From positions 310,001 through 374,000 of the forward strand of contig NZ_AP023439.1 in the NCBI RefSeq assembly GCF_014701095.1: a stretch of 64,000 nucleotides of DNA, read 5' to 3'. A program made the translations under genes and the position numbers. The notes under the pieces were generated by a model. The model was given only the letters and a program-made list of their open reading frames with translations, did no database searches and had not been told where the DNA came from. Below are positions 50,122 through 58,716 of the stretch, piece by piece. How positions within the stretch are numbered: the stretch's first letter is position 1; each line of letters opens with the position of its first letter. This DNA comes from Streptomyces tuirus (lineage in GTDB: Bacteria; Actinomycetota; Actinomycetes; Streptomycetales; Streptomycetaceae).

Positions 50122-51243
50122 TCAATGCTTCGCCCGCACAGCTCCGGTCACGGTTTGAATTCCGTGGGCGACCGCGAGCCTGCCGGCGCCGGCCACGGTG
50201 CCGGTGTCGCCCACCACGCTGCTGACCACCTCGGTCGGCCAGCTCAGCCGGGCCAGTTCGGCCCGCACCCCGGGCAGGAGCTGCGGGTCCGCGCCCGTGC
50301 CGCCGCCGAGGACGATCAGGCCGGGGTCCAGCACGGCCGCCACGGCGGCGGCGAGCCGGCCCACGTCGGCGGCGTGCGCGTCGATCACGGACCGCGCCGT
50401 GGCATGCCCCTGCCCCGCCAGGGCGAGGAGGCGCTCGGCGGTGCGCGGACGGGGCCCGTCGGCCTGCTGCCAGGCCTCGGCCGCCCGGCGCAGCAGCGTG
50501 CGCGATCCCATGCGCTGCTCCAGGCCCTCGTACTGCGGGGCGCGGCTGTCGTCCCAGGGGTAGGGCAGCCGGGCCACCTCACCGGCGGCGCCGTTCGCGC
50601 CGCGCAGCACCCGGCCGCCGATGACGACGGCGAGACCGATGCCGACGCCGACGCGCAGATAGCCGAAGGTGTCGCGGCCGACGGCGGCGCCTTCGTGCAG
50701 TTCGGCGAGCGCGGCGCAGTTGACGTTGTTCTCCAGGTGGACGGGCACGCCCTCGGGCAGCGCGACGGCCATCGCGTCGAAGACGGGGCCGGCCTTGGCG
50801 GTCGCCGGGCGTTCCCCCGCGCCTTCGCCGTCCCGGGTGGTGACATCGCCGACGGCGACCACGACGGCCCGCAGCGGGGCTCCGGCGGGCAGCCCGTCGA
50901 GGACCTCGCGGACGGTGCCGGCGGCCTCCGACCTGGAGCCGGTGGCCTCGGCGAGCAGCGTCCCGTCCAGCGCGCAACTGCGCACCCGCGTCCTGGCGGG
51001 GCCCAGGTCGACGGCGAGCACGGCGCCGGCGGCCGGGCCGAGCCGGTAGACGGCGGCGCTGCGGCCGGTGCCGCCGGAGGCCCGCCCCGAGTGGGCGGCG
51101 AGTTCCATGGCCTCCAGTTCGGCGACGGCGGTGGAGACGGTCGGCTTGGAAAGGCCCGCACCGGCCGCCAGCTGGGGACGGGTGGCCGTGCCCGCCCCGG
51201 CCAGTACGTCGAACACCACACGGGCACTCTCACTCAGGTGCAT
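50122..51243 (-). CDS. ROK-family transcriptional repressor
   Basis: This 373-aa protein has an N-terminal winged helix (RPQLAAGAGLSKPTVSTAVA) and a ROK sugar-sensing domain with VLAVDLGPARTRVRSCALDG, HLENNVNCAALAEL and GLVIGG-like strands (GIGLAVVIGGRVLRGANGAA). The Cys-rich zinc motif of typical ROK proteins is not complete here. It most likely represses the adjacent uptake operon and/or the divergent kinase, released by a sugar or sugar phosphate. Start ATG 51243 has GGGGAGA upstream. Confidence 0.9.
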   Translation of the reverse strand: MHLSESARVVFDVLAGAGTATRPQLAAGAGLSKPTVSTAVAELEAMELAAHSGRASGGTGRSAAVYRLGPAAGAVLAVDLGPARTRVRSCALDGTLLAEATGSRSEAAGTVREVLDGLPAGAPLRAVVVAVGDVTTRDGEGAGERPATAKAGPVFDAMAVALPEGVPVHLENNVNCAALAELHEGAAVGRDTFGYLRVGVGIGLAVVIGGRVLRGANGAAGEVARLPYPWDDSRAPQYEGLEQRMGSRTLLRRAAEAWQQADGPRPRTAERLLALAGQGHATARSVIDAHAADVGRLAAAVAAVLDPGLIVLGGGTGADPQLLPGVRAELARLSWPTEVVSSVVGDTGTVAGAGRLAVAHGIQTVTGAVRAKH

Positions 51244-51317
51244 GGTCTCCCCAGGTCGTGCGGCGGCCGGGCAGGACGGCCGCGAGGGTCGCGCGGCATC
51301 GGGAATTCCGTGCCTCT

Positions 51318-51356
51318 TGACGCGCACCCTACTTCGTTAGTTAACTTCCTAACGAA
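51318..51356 (+). promoter_or_regulatory. Kinase promoter overlapped by an inverted repeat
   Basis: TTGACG (51318-51323) and TAACTT (51342-51347) form a promoter with an 18-nt spacer. TTCGTTAG (51333-51340) and CTAACGAA (51349-51356) are an inverted repeat that overlaps the -10. This is the expected placement for repression by the divergent ROK protein, probably autoregulated as well. Confidence 0.6.
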
Positions 51357-51483
51357 CTTCACGGTACTCGCCTGCCGTGGTCCGCAGAAGCCCGTCCCGG
51401 GGCTTCCCTACCTCTTCAACTGCCGTGGTGCGACGGGTGGTTCGCCTGCCGTCGCCGTGCCGCGCAACGACGAAAGAGGACCC

Positions 51484-52383
51484 GTGCAGGACTCCACGCC
51501 TTACGCGGTCGGTATCGACGTGGGCGGCACCAAGACGCACGTGCGCGCTGCCGCGGACGGCGCGGGCGTCGTCGATCATGTCCGCGGCAGTGCGGGCTGG
51601 CGCCCGCACGACGCCGGGGCCGCCGCCGACTGGCTGGCCGAGGTGATCGCCGTCGCCCTGCCCTCCTCTCCACGGCTGTCCGCTCTCGCCGTGGGCGGTC
51701 ACGCCTGCGAGACGCCACGCCAGTGCGCGGGCATCCGCGCCGCCCTTCAGGAGCGGCTGGGGGTGCCCGCGCTCGTCGTGGGCGACGCCGAGCTGCTCGT
51801 TCCCGCCGCGGGGCTGGAGAAGGGCGTGGGTCTGGTCGCCGGTACCGGTTCGGTCGCGGTGGGGCGGTTGCCCGGCGGCGAGGCGGTCCAGGTAGGCGGC
51901 TGGGGCGCGGTGCTCGGCGACGAGGGCGGAGCGGCCGGTCTCGTCCGGGAGGCCGCGCGGGCCGTCTGGGCCGCGCACGACCGGGGCGAGGAGCCCGACG
52001 CGCTGGCGACCGGGCTGGTCGCCGCGTTCGGGGTGGCCGAGGTGCCCGCGCTCGGCGCCGCCCTGGAGGCCGCCACGGACGTCTCGGCGGAGTGGGGCCG
52101 CCACTCCCCCGCCGTGTTCGCCGCCGCCGAGGCCGGCTCACCGCTCGCCCGGGCCGTGATCGCCGAGGGCGGCCGGGCGCTCGCCGGGCTCGTCGTACGG
52201 CTGGCCGCGCGCGGGGTCCCGGTGGACGACGTGGTCGTGGCGGGCGGCACGGTGCTCGCCCAGAGCGCGCTGTACGAGGCGTTCACCGCCGCGCTCGCCG
52301 AGTCCCTGCCCGGGACCCGGACACAGCCGCTGCGGGTACCGCCCGTCGAGGGGGCGCTCGCCCTGGCCCGTTCGCTTCCGTGA
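51484..52383 (+). CDS. BadF/BadG-type ATPase, N-acetylglucosamine-kinase-like
   Basis: This 299-aa actin-fold protein has phosphate-1 motif VGIDVGGTKTHVRAA, the GDAELLVPAAGLEKGVGLVAG connect/phosphate-2 region (in parts) and the C-terminal adenosine motif VVVAGGTVLAQS. BadF-type ATPases of this length are usually amino-sugar kinases (NagK-like). GTG 51484 has AAAGAGGA upstream. It is divergent from the ROK gene and should act on the sugar imported by the neighbouring ABC transporter. GlcNAc as substrate is inference. Confidence 0.82.
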   Translation: MQDSTPYAVGIDVGGTKTHVRAAADGAGVVDHVRGSAGWRPHDAGAAADWLAEVIAVALPSSPRLSALAVGGHACETPRQCAGIRAALQERLGVPALVVGDAELLVPAAGLEKGVGLVAGTGSVAVGRLPGGEAVQVGGWGAVLGDEGGAAGLVREAARAVWAAHDRGEEPDALATGLVAAFGVAEVPALGAALEAATDVSAEWGRHSPAVFAAAEAGSPLARAVIAEGGRALAGLVVRLAARGVPVDDVVVAGGTVLAQSALYEAFTAALAESLPGTRTQPLRVPPVEGALALARSLP

Positions 52384-52606
52384 GCCGGGCGGCCGCCGTT
52401 CACCCCGCGGACAGCGGCCGGGGGCCGACCCCTCTCCGAAGGGTCACAGCACGGCCGTAGATCTTCGCTCGTACGCGGCAGATGCCACAGAAGTCGCCAA
52501 GGGCACCCACGTCGCACAGCCCGCATCACCTTCCCGGCCACACGGCCGGCGCACCGTCGCGCAACGCCACGACACCTTCTTCGCAGAGCTCCAGAGAGGC
52601 GCACCC

Positions 52607-54520
52607 ATGTCATCAGCCGGGCACCGCTCCCCCGCCACCGTCGACAGGCGGGGCTTCCTCACGACCTCCCTCGGTGCGTCGGCGGGCCTGCTCGCCGCAC
52701 CGGCCTTCGCGTCCTGGCTCGGCGCCGCGGACGCCCGGGCCGCCACGGGCTTCGCCGCGTTCGTCGACGACTACAAGTCGAACGTCACCGCGAACCTCAC
52801 CCCGGAGACCAACGCCGTCGTCCGGATCCTGGGCGGTATGGCGAAGGTGTGGAAGACCGGCGACGCCTGGAACACCGGCCTGGTCCTGGACCGCGAGGTA
52901 CTGCGCGCCAACATGCGCTACTGCGCCCGCGTCACCCGGGCCCGCACCGAGGCGCAGGCGAAGGAGGCCTTCCTCTACGACCGCCGGCATCAGAGCTACG
53001 CCATGATCGCCGGCCTCGGTCCGCTCGGGGGCCTGTACAAGGCGGGCGCCAAGGCGGTCACCTCGATCACCACCGCCCCGGACGGCACACCTCCGGGGAA
53101 GATCAACGACACCCTGCCCGCCGACGCCCCGGCCGGATCCGCCCTCGGGGCGGGCTCGTACGACTCGGACCTCGGCCAGGTGGCGAGGCTGGTCGACACC
53201 GTGCGCGGGCCGTTCGCCTCGGGCAACCCGGGCAAGTTCGCCTTCCAGTACCCGCGCCCGTGGCGGATGAACGAGGACAGCGAGGTCGTCGACACCGGCA
53301 CGAAGGACGCGCTCGGCTACCCGGTCTACGACTCGGACGTGGTCGTGGCCCCGCAGCTGCTGCGCCAGCGCTCCGAGAACGCGCAGGAGGACGGCGGCTT
53401 CCCCAGCGGCCACACCAACGCCTTCCACCTGGCCGGGCTGGCCTACGCGTACGCGGTGCCCGAACGGTTCCAGGAGCTGGTGACGCGGGCGTTCGAGCTC
53501 AGCCACAGCCGGATCATGTCGGGCATGCACTCCACCGTCGACGTCATCGGCGGCCGGATCATGGCCACCGCCCTGACGGCCGCGACGCTGGCCGACCCGG
53601 CGAACGCCGAACTCAAGGCGGCCGCCCGCGCCCAGGCCCTCGCCTACTTCACGCGGCGGACCGGCACGACGGCCGACACCCTCTACGCCTACGCCCACCC
53701 GGGCGCCGGGGACGCCTACGCCGACCGCGAGGCCAACTCCCGTGCGGTGACGCCCCGGTTGACGTACGTCCTGCCGCGCCGCGGCCGCAAGGACCCGCTG
53801 ACCGTGCCGAAGGGCGCGGAGGTGCTGCTGGAGACACGGCTGCCGTATCTGAGCGCGGCCCAGCGTCGCGAGGTGCTGCGGACGACCGCGCTGCCGTCCG
53901 GGTACGTCCTGCTGGACGGCTTCGAGCAGTGGGGCCGGCTGAACCTGTTCGCCGCGGCGGACGGTTACGGGGCCTTCGACCGGGACGTCACCGTGACACT
54001 GGACGCGGCGGCCGGGGGCTTCCACGCGGCCGACAGCTGGCGCAACGCCATCGAGGGCGACGGCGGCCTGACCAAGCGCGGCTCGGGCACGCTCACCCTG
54101 ACGGGCCACAACCGCTACCGCGGCGGGACCGTCCTGAAGTCCGGCACGCTGGTCGCCGCGTCGCCGAACGCCCTGGGCGAGGGCGACGTCCGGGTCACGG
54201 GCGGCACGCTCCGCGCGGCCGGGGTCCTGCGGGTGCGCGGCTCCTACGTCCAGGAGGGCGAGTCGACGCTGGAGCTGCCGCTGCGCAGGAATCACGGCCC
54301 GGCCCTCACGGTGGGCCGTCGGGCTCTGCTGGGCCGGGGCAGCGTGCTGTCGCTGCGGCTCGACGCCGAGCGGCCGCCGGTCGCGGGGACGACGGTTCCC
54401 GTCCTGGCCGCCGGGCAGCTGCGCGGCCGGTTCGACCGGGTCGAGCTGGACTCCGAGACGCTGCATGCCGTGCCCCTCCACACGGCTGACGGTCTGTCGG
54501 TGCGACTCGTGCGACGGTAG
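52607..54520 (+). CDS. Tat-exported PAP2 phosphatase with autotransporter-type beta-strand repeat
   Basis: This 637-aa protein has a Tat signal (VDRRGFLTTSLGASAGLLAA). The PAP2/class-A acid phosphatase signature is FAFQYPRPWRMN (K...RP), GGFPSGHTNAFHL and HSRIMSGMHSTVDVIGG (SR...H...D). This forms the middle domain (to ~residue 330). After ~residue 410, DGGLTKRGSGTLTLTGHNRY and GGTVLKSGTLVAASPNALGE form one autotransporter-associated beta-strand repeat followed by further beta strands. It should act outside the cell on phosphate esters; vanadium haloperoxidases share the same site. The frame and start (52607) are clear. Confidence 0.88.
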   Translation: MSSAGHRSPATVDRRGFLTTSLGASAGLLAAPAFASWLGAADARAATGFAAFVDDYKSNVTANLTPETNAVVRILGGMAKVWKTGDAWNTGLVLDREVLRANMRYCARVTRARTEAQAKEAFLYDRRHQSYAMIAGLGPLGGLYKAGAKAVTSITTAPDGTPPGKINDTLPADAPAGSALGAGSYDSDLGQVARLVDTVRGPFASGNPGKFAFQYPRPWRMNEDSEVVDTGTKDALGYPVYDSDVVVAPQLLRQRSENAQEDGGFPSGHTNAFHLAGLAYAYAVPERFQELVTRAFELSHSRIMSGMHSTVDVIGGRIMATALTAATLADPANAELKAAARAQALAYFTRRTGTTADTLYAYAHPGAGDAYADREANSRAVTPRLTYVLPRRGRKDPLTVPKGAEVLLETRLPYLSAAQRREVLRTTALPSGYVLLDGFEQWGRLNLFAAADGYGAFDRDVTVTLDAAAGGFHAADSWRNAIEGDGGLTKRGSGTLTLTGHNRYRGGTVLKSGTLVAASPNALGEGDVRVTGGTLRAAGVLRVRGSYVQEGESTLELPLRRNHGPALTVGRRALLGRGSVLSLRLDAERPPVAGTTVPVLAAGQLRGRFDRVELDSETLHAVPLHTADGLSVRLVRR

Positions 54521-54541
54521 CGCTTTCCACGGCGGGGGCTG

Positions 54542-56221
54542 ATGCACAGTGGGTCCATGAGGGACCTCTGGACGGCTCCCGCCGTTCCCCGGCCCGTGTC
54601 GCTCTCGCCCCCGGCACCGGCTGAACCCGCGCGGCGGCCGGGCAGTCGGTGGGCGGTGCGGCTCCTGGTGGCCGTCCTGCTCGCCCGGATGGCCTTCGCG
54701 ATGGTCACGACCGCCGTGCAGCAGACCCCGACGATCGACGAACCGGTGTACGTGGGCGCGGCCGCGGAGTATCTGCTCGAGCACCGGCTGCGGCACAACC
54801 CCGAGCATCCGCCGCTGGGCAAGCTGGTCATCGGTGCCGGGGTCGCCCTAGCGGATCCGCACCTCGACCCGGCCTTCGCCGGGGACCAGGGGCAGTTGGG
54901 CCGGCATCTGCTGTACGAGTCGGGCAACGACCCCTGGCGGCTGATGCTGTGGGCACGCCTTCCGGTGATCGCGCTGACCCTGTCGTTCGGGCTGGTGGTG
55001 TTCGCCTTCGGCCGTGAACTGGCCGGGCCCGTCGCCGGATCGGCCGCGCTGGCGCTGTACTGCTTCTCCCCCGACGTCATCGCCCACGGCTCGCTGGCGA
55101 CGCTCGATGTGCCGGCCGCCGGGTTCGTGCTGACCTCGGCATGGCTGGTGTGGCGGGCGCGCCGGAGGCCGCGGCTGTACGTGCCGCTCGCGGGGGTGGC
55201 ACTCGGCGCCGCGTTGGCGACGAAGATGAGTACGTTGCCGGCGGTGCCGGTACTGATGGCACTAGCCGCGGTGTCGGTGTGGAAGGCCTCCGGAGGCAAG
55301 CGGTACCGGGCTGTGGCCGCGGCGGGAGGCGTTGCCCTGGTCGCGGTCGCCGTCGTGTGGGTCACGTATCTGACGGTCGATCCGCTGCTGCGCTGGACTC
55401 CGCAGCAGCACGTGCCCGTGGTGCACGGCCTGCGGGGGCAGCTGGTCCGGTTCCTGCCCTTCCCGGAGGCCTACCGGGACGGCATGCGCGTGCAGTTCGG
55501 GCTGGAGAACCGGCCCTGGCAGGGCTTTCTGTTCGGGCGGCTGTACGACGGATCGCTCTGGTACTACCTGCCGGCGGCGCTGCTGGTGAAGACCCCGTTG
55601 GGGATGCTCGCGCTGTGGGCCGCGGGCGCCGCGGCCGCCGTCGCGATCCCGCGCCTGCGGCCCGCCGCACCGTATGTGCTCGCCGCTCCGCTGGTGCTGC
55701 TGGTCGCCGCCATGCAGGGGTCGCGCGACTTCGGAACCCGGTACGCCGTCTTCCTGCCGCTGTTCCTCGCGGTCGCGGCGGGGTGCGTGCTCGTGGTGCG
55801 GCGGCGGTGGGTGTCCGTGGGGGTGGCCGTGCTGGTGGTCTTCGCCGCCGTCAGTTCGGCGCGGGCTCATCCCTACTATCTGCCCTACTCCAACGAGGCG
55901 TTCGGGGGTCCGGGCAGGACCCGGGAGTGGCTGCACGACTCCAACGTGGACTGGGGGCAGGACCTCGGGCGGCTCGCGGACCGGCTCCGCGACCGGTACC
56001 CGGGTGAGCGGGTGTGGCTCGTCTACAAGGGCAGTGGGGTGCCGTCGTACTACGGCATCGAGGCCTCGGATCCCCGACGCGTGCCCGTCCAGGCGGTGCG
56101 GGGGCTGCTGGTCGTGTCGGACTCGGCGGCGGCCAAGGCCTCGGGGCGGCTGGCCGAACTGATCGGCGACAGCCGCCCCGTCGATGACATCGGGCACTCG
56201 ATCACGGTGTACCGCCGTTGA
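54542..56221 (+). CDS. GT-C membrane glycosyltransferase-like protein
   Basis: This ~559-aa protein has roughly ten membrane helices. The first extracytoplasmic loop contains TPTIDEPVYVGAAAEYL with the Asp-Glu pair typical of GT39/GT83-type enzymes. NPEHPPLGKLVIG is the well-known second motif of bacterial GT39-like proteins. The C-terminal soluble part (~450-559) contains DSNVDWGQDLGRLADRLRD, a common element of this family. It should use a polyprenyl-phosphate sugar. ATG 54542 or 54557 is the start. It lies 21 nt after the PAP2 gene on the same strand. Confidence 0.82.
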   Translation: MHSGSMRDLWTAPAVPRPVSLSPPAPAEPARRPGSRWAVRLLVAVLLARMAFAMVTTAVQQTPTIDEPVYVGAAAEYLLEHRLRHNPEHPPLGKLVIGAGVALADPHLDPAFAGDQGQLGRHLLYESGNDPWRLMLWARLPVIALTLSFGLVVFAFGRELAGPVAGSAALALYCFSPDVIAHGSLATLDVPAAGFVLTSAWLVWRARRRPRLYVPLAGVALGAALATKMSTLPAVPVLMALAAVSVWKASGGKRYRAVAAAGGVALVAVAVVWVTYLTVDPLLRWTPQQHVPVVHGLRGQLVRFLPFPEAYRDGMRVQFGLENRPWQGFLFGRLYDGSLWYYLPAALLVKTPLGMLALWAAGAAAAVAIPRLRPAAPYVLAAPLVLLVAAMQGSRDFGTRYAVFLPLFLAVAAGCVLVVRRRWVSVGVAVLVVFAAVSSARAHPYYLPYSNEAFGGPGRTREWLHDSNVDWGQDLGRLADRLRDRYPGERVWLVYKGSGVPSYYGIEASDPRRVPVQAVRGLLVVSDSAAAKASGRLAELIGDSRPVDDIGHSITVYRR

Positions 56222-56238
56222 GCGCGGCGGTGCGCGGG

Positions 56239-56640
56239 TCAGTGCATCGCGTGGAAGAACCCGTCCGCGCTCACGTGCCGCATGACCCTGGAGGCCACCC
56301 GGTAGCGGCCGTTGGGCACGTCGGGGCACCGCGCCACGTGGACCGCCAGGGGGCCGGCGAACTCGTAACCGCGGCGTTCCGCGTGGCGGGACAGGCTGTC
56401 GGTGAGGGCCTGTCCCACGTCGGTGCCGGTGCGCGTCAGATGCTCGTGCACGTCATCGGGCAGTTCCACGTCGTAGGCGTTGGGGACCATGACGCGGCCC
56501 TCACGGCACACCACGGCGTTGTCGTCGCACTCGCGTTGCAGGGCGTCGAGGACCTCGACCGGTTCCTTGTCGCGCAGCCGCGCCCACAGCGCGCCCCACC
56601 GGTTCTCCAGGGTCTGTTCCAGCGCACTCAGCGCGCTCAT
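56239..56640 (-). CDS. DUF3662 (FhaA N-terminal-like) protein
   Basis: This 133-aa protein is a stand-alone DUF3662 domain: LEQTLENRWGALWARLRDKE, PVEVLDALQRECDDNAVV and MVPNAYDVELPDDVHEHL. In FhaA this domain precedes a FHA domain; here no FHA follows. The start at 56640 has AGGAGA 6 nt upstream. Function unknown; a role near cell-envelope regulation is only inferred from FhaA. Confidence 0.8.
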   Translation of the reverse strand: MSALSALEQTLENRWGALWARLRDKEPVEVLDALQRECDDNAVVCREGRVMVPNAYDVELPDDVHEHLTRTGTDVGQALTDSLSRHAERRGYEFAGPLAVHVARCPDVPNGRYRVASRVMRHVSADGFFHAMH

Positions 56641-56695
56641 GCCGTCTCTCCTGCCGGAAGCGTCGTCGGTTCGGTCGGGGGGTGCCGGGGGCTCT

Positions 56696-56857
56696 CTACC
56701 GGTCGTCGTAGTCGTCGGGGCGCACCTCGGCCTCCTCCAGGGCCTCGCGCATCGTGCGGCCGGTCCCACCCGGCGTCTGGGGGCGGTTCTCGTCCTGTTG
56801 CTCCAGCAGCTCGTCGGTGGTCTCCGTCTTGGGCCGGTTCTCCTCGGGGACGGTCAT
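56696..56857 (-). CDS. 53-aa acidic small protein
   Basis: An open frame of 53 codons has GAGAGGAG 7-14 nt before its ATG and a G/C-rich third position throughout. The peptide begins MTVPEENRPKTETTDELLEQ and ends EEAEVRPDDYDDR. It is highly charged and contains two ENRP(K/Q)T segments (residues 6-11 and 24-29). It lies 55 nt upstream of the DUF3662 gene on the same strand, and may be co-transcribed with it. No family recognised. Confidence 0.7.
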   Translation of the reverse strand: MTVPEENRPKTETTDELLEQQDENRPQTPGGTGRTMREALEEAEVRPDDYDDR

Positions 56858-57012
56858 GACGGGGCTCCTCTCAAGGGTCGTGTGCGGCGGCGGGTTCCCG
56901 CCCGGCGTACGGGTATCCCCACGCGGGGCAGCTCATGCTGCCCGAAGAAGCCCTGGTCACTACGGTGCGTGAGCTATGTTGAACGTCCGTGGGAGACGAA
57001 GGAGGCGCACCG

Positions 57013-57930
57013 GTGCCATCGCCGCAGCAGGCACGCGCACAGGCATCCGCGATCACCTCGGGGAAGGCCGCGCCCGAAGCGGACGTCTCCCCGTCCGCCC
57101 AGCTCAGGGCGCTCTTCGACCGGCCGCGGCTGTCCCCGGGGCAGCGGCGCATCGCGCAGTACCTGATCGAGCACATCACCGAGGCGGCGTTCCTGTCGAT
57201 CACGGATCTCGCGGACCGGGTCGGGGTGAGCCAGCCCTCGGTGACACGGTTCGCCTCGGCGGTCGGCTTCAGCGGCTACCCGGCGCTGCGGGAGAAGCTC
57301 CAGTCGATCGCGCTGGGCACCCTCGCCGTCGGCCCGGCCGAGGAGACGCACGGCAACGAACTGCAGGCGGCGGTCGACGCCGAGATCGAGAACCTGGAGA
57401 ACCTGCGGCGGGACCTGGCCGACCCGGACGTGGTCATCGACGTCGGCCGCAAACTCTCCTCGTCCGCGCCGCTGACGGTCCTCGGGCTGCGCATCTCCGT
57501 CTCGCTCGCCGAGTACTTCGCCTACGCCGCTCGCCGGATCCATCCGGACGTACGGCTGGTGACCCGGGGCGGCAGCGTCGCGTACGACGCGCTGCTGCAG
57601 TCGCGTGAGGCGGGAGGTACGTGGGTGCTGGCGTTCTCCATGCCCCGGCACGCGCAGGAGACCCTGACGGCCGTGCGGGTCGCGCGGGGCGCCGGGCTCA
57701 AGGTCGCCCTGATCACCGACCTGGCGCTCGGGCCGCTCGCGGACGAGGCCGACGTCGTCTTCGCCCTCGGGACCGGCTCGCGCCTGGTCTTCGACTCCTA
57801 CGCGGCCCCGGGCGTGATGTGCTCGGCGCTGCTGCAGGCCATGACGGACGCGGATCCGGAGCGGACGCAGGCGCGGCTGGAGGAGTACGAGCAGGTCGCC
57901 GACCAGCACCAGTTCTTCCTCAGGGACTGA
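57013..57930 (+). CDS. RpiR/MurR-family transcriptional regulator
   Basis: This 305-aa protein has an N-terminal RpiR helix-turn-helix (SITDLADRVGVSQPSVTRFA) and a C-terminal SIS sugar-phosphate-binding domain (~130-280; TVLGLRISVSLAEYFAYAA, then VRLVTRGGSVAYDALL and FSMPRHAQETL). It should sense a sugar phosphate. GTG 57013 is chosen because GAAGGAGG ends 7 nt upstream; another GTG at 56989 is in frame. Target genes are unknown; no sugar operon is immediately adjacent. Confidence 0.9.
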   Translation: MPSPQQARAQASAITSGKAAPEADVSPSAQLRALFDRPRLSPGQRRIAQYLIEHITEAAFLSITDLADRVGVSQPSVTRFASAVGFSGYPALREKLQSIALGTLAVGPAEETHGNELQAAVDAEIENLENLRRDLADPDVVIDVGRKLSSSAPLTVLGLRISVSLAEYFAYAARRIHPDVRLVTRGGSVAYDALLQSREAGGTWVLAFSMPRHAQETLTAVRVARGAGLKVALITDLALGPLADEADVVFALGTGSRLVFDSYAAPGVMCSALLQAMTDADPERTQARLEEYEQVADQHQFFLRD

Positions 57931-58008
57931 GCGGCGGCAGGGGCTGAAAGGCTCGTCCGGACCGCGTGCGAGGGGGCCAGGACCACGTGGAGGGACCCCA
58001 CGTGCAGA

Positions 58009-58056
58009 GCTCACAGGTGGACCCCGCATGCGCGGCTGACAGGTAGACCTCACATG
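58009..58056. repeat. Diverged 22-bp direct repeat
   Basis: GCTCACAGGTGGACCCCGCATG (58009-58030) and its copy at 58035-58056 agree at 18 of 22 positions, 26 nt apart. They lie upstream of the AT-rich promoter-like island and may be binding sites. Confidence 0.55.
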
Positions 58057-58079
58057 GGGATCATCCGCAACAAAGCGCG

Positions 58080-58095
58080 CATGAATGTTTTCATG
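58080..58095. promoter_or_regulatory. Palindrome in an AT-rich promoter-like island
   Basis: CATGAA-TGTT-TTCATG is a 6-bp-arm inverted repeat. The following GGCATATACAAATACTG is unusually AT-rich for the genome and lies about 180 nt upstream of the next gene. Confidence 0.45.
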
Positions 58096-58292
58096 CTCCT
58101 TGCAAACCAGTTGGCATATACAAATACTGCTCACGGATCGCGACCCGGCCAGTTTCCGGATCCGTTCCGCACCCGTGGAGCCGGGTCCTACCCACTCCGG
58201 GTCCCGGGTGTTCGTGGCGGCCCCGGCCATCCCCTAGGCCGGGGCCGCCCCGACCCGTCGTCCACCCACGCGACGCCGCACACCCGGAAGCG

Positions 58293-58673
58293 ATGATCAT
58301 GCCCCTGACGACCACGCGCCTCAGCCCGGACTGGCCCTGCCAGGTCAAGACCCCCGGGAGCTACGACTGGGAACGCTCCGCGGCCAAGTGGCTGCGCGAG
58401 CTGGTGCCCACGCGCTACGCCGGATATCCCGTGTTCATCCGCCACCCCGTCCTGCTCGCCCGGCACGCCCAGATCCAGGTCCAGAACGAGATCCGGGTCG
58501 CCCGCACCGCCCTGCAGACCGCCCGCGCCGACCTGCCCGGATTCGGCCTGCACGAAGGGGTCATCGAGCACACGATCAAGCTGTACGCGGCCGAGGTCAT
58601 GCAGCTCCAGCACATCGCCCGCAGCGTCCGGGCGGTCACCCAGGCCCTGGTCGAGGCGAACCGACAGCCTTGA
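58293..58673 (+). CDS. Hypothetical helical protein
   Basis: This 126-aa soluble protein contains WERSAAKWLRELVPTRYAGY and a long helical stretch (QVQNEIRVARTALQTARADL, then YAAEVMQLQHIARSVRAVT). I recall similar conserved Streptomyces proteins, with no function. The start is ATG 58293 or the third codon (58299). It is a single gene with the AT-rich upstream region described separately. Confidence 0.7.
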   Translation: MIMPLTTTRLSPDWPCQVKTPGSYDWERSAAKWLRELVPTRYAGYPVFIRHPVLLARHAQIQVQNEIRVARTALQTARADLPGFGLHEGVIEHTIKLYAAEVMQLQHIARSVRAVTQALVEANRQP

Positions 58674-58716
58674 GCCTGCGGGCATGACTCGCGCCGCGCG
58701 TGGCACACGTGGGGGA

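Larger units (their letters stand above)
57931..58292. other. 362-bp intergenic region with repeats and an AT-rich island
   Basis: No gene is seen. It contains a CACGTGG/CCACGTG inverted repeat (57984-57990, 57998-58004; loop AGGGACC), a diverged 22-bp direct repeat (58009-58056), and an AT-rich stretch (about 58081-58135) that is probably the promoter of the next gene. Confidence 0.6.

Noticed and set aside
52398..52408. PHO-box-like GTTCACC upstream of the PAP2 gene, and a similar one at 3201 upstream of ppk2
   Set aside because: Only a single 7-mer half-site at each; no second repeat at 11-nt spacing. The 7-mer is expected by chance several times in 64 kb.
52613..54808. Long open frame (about 730 codons) on the minus strand opposite the PAP2 phosphatase
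   Set aside because: It is the antisense shadow of a GC-rich gene: composition is Arg/Gly/Pro/His-rich with no domain, while the plus-strand frame has clear motifs.
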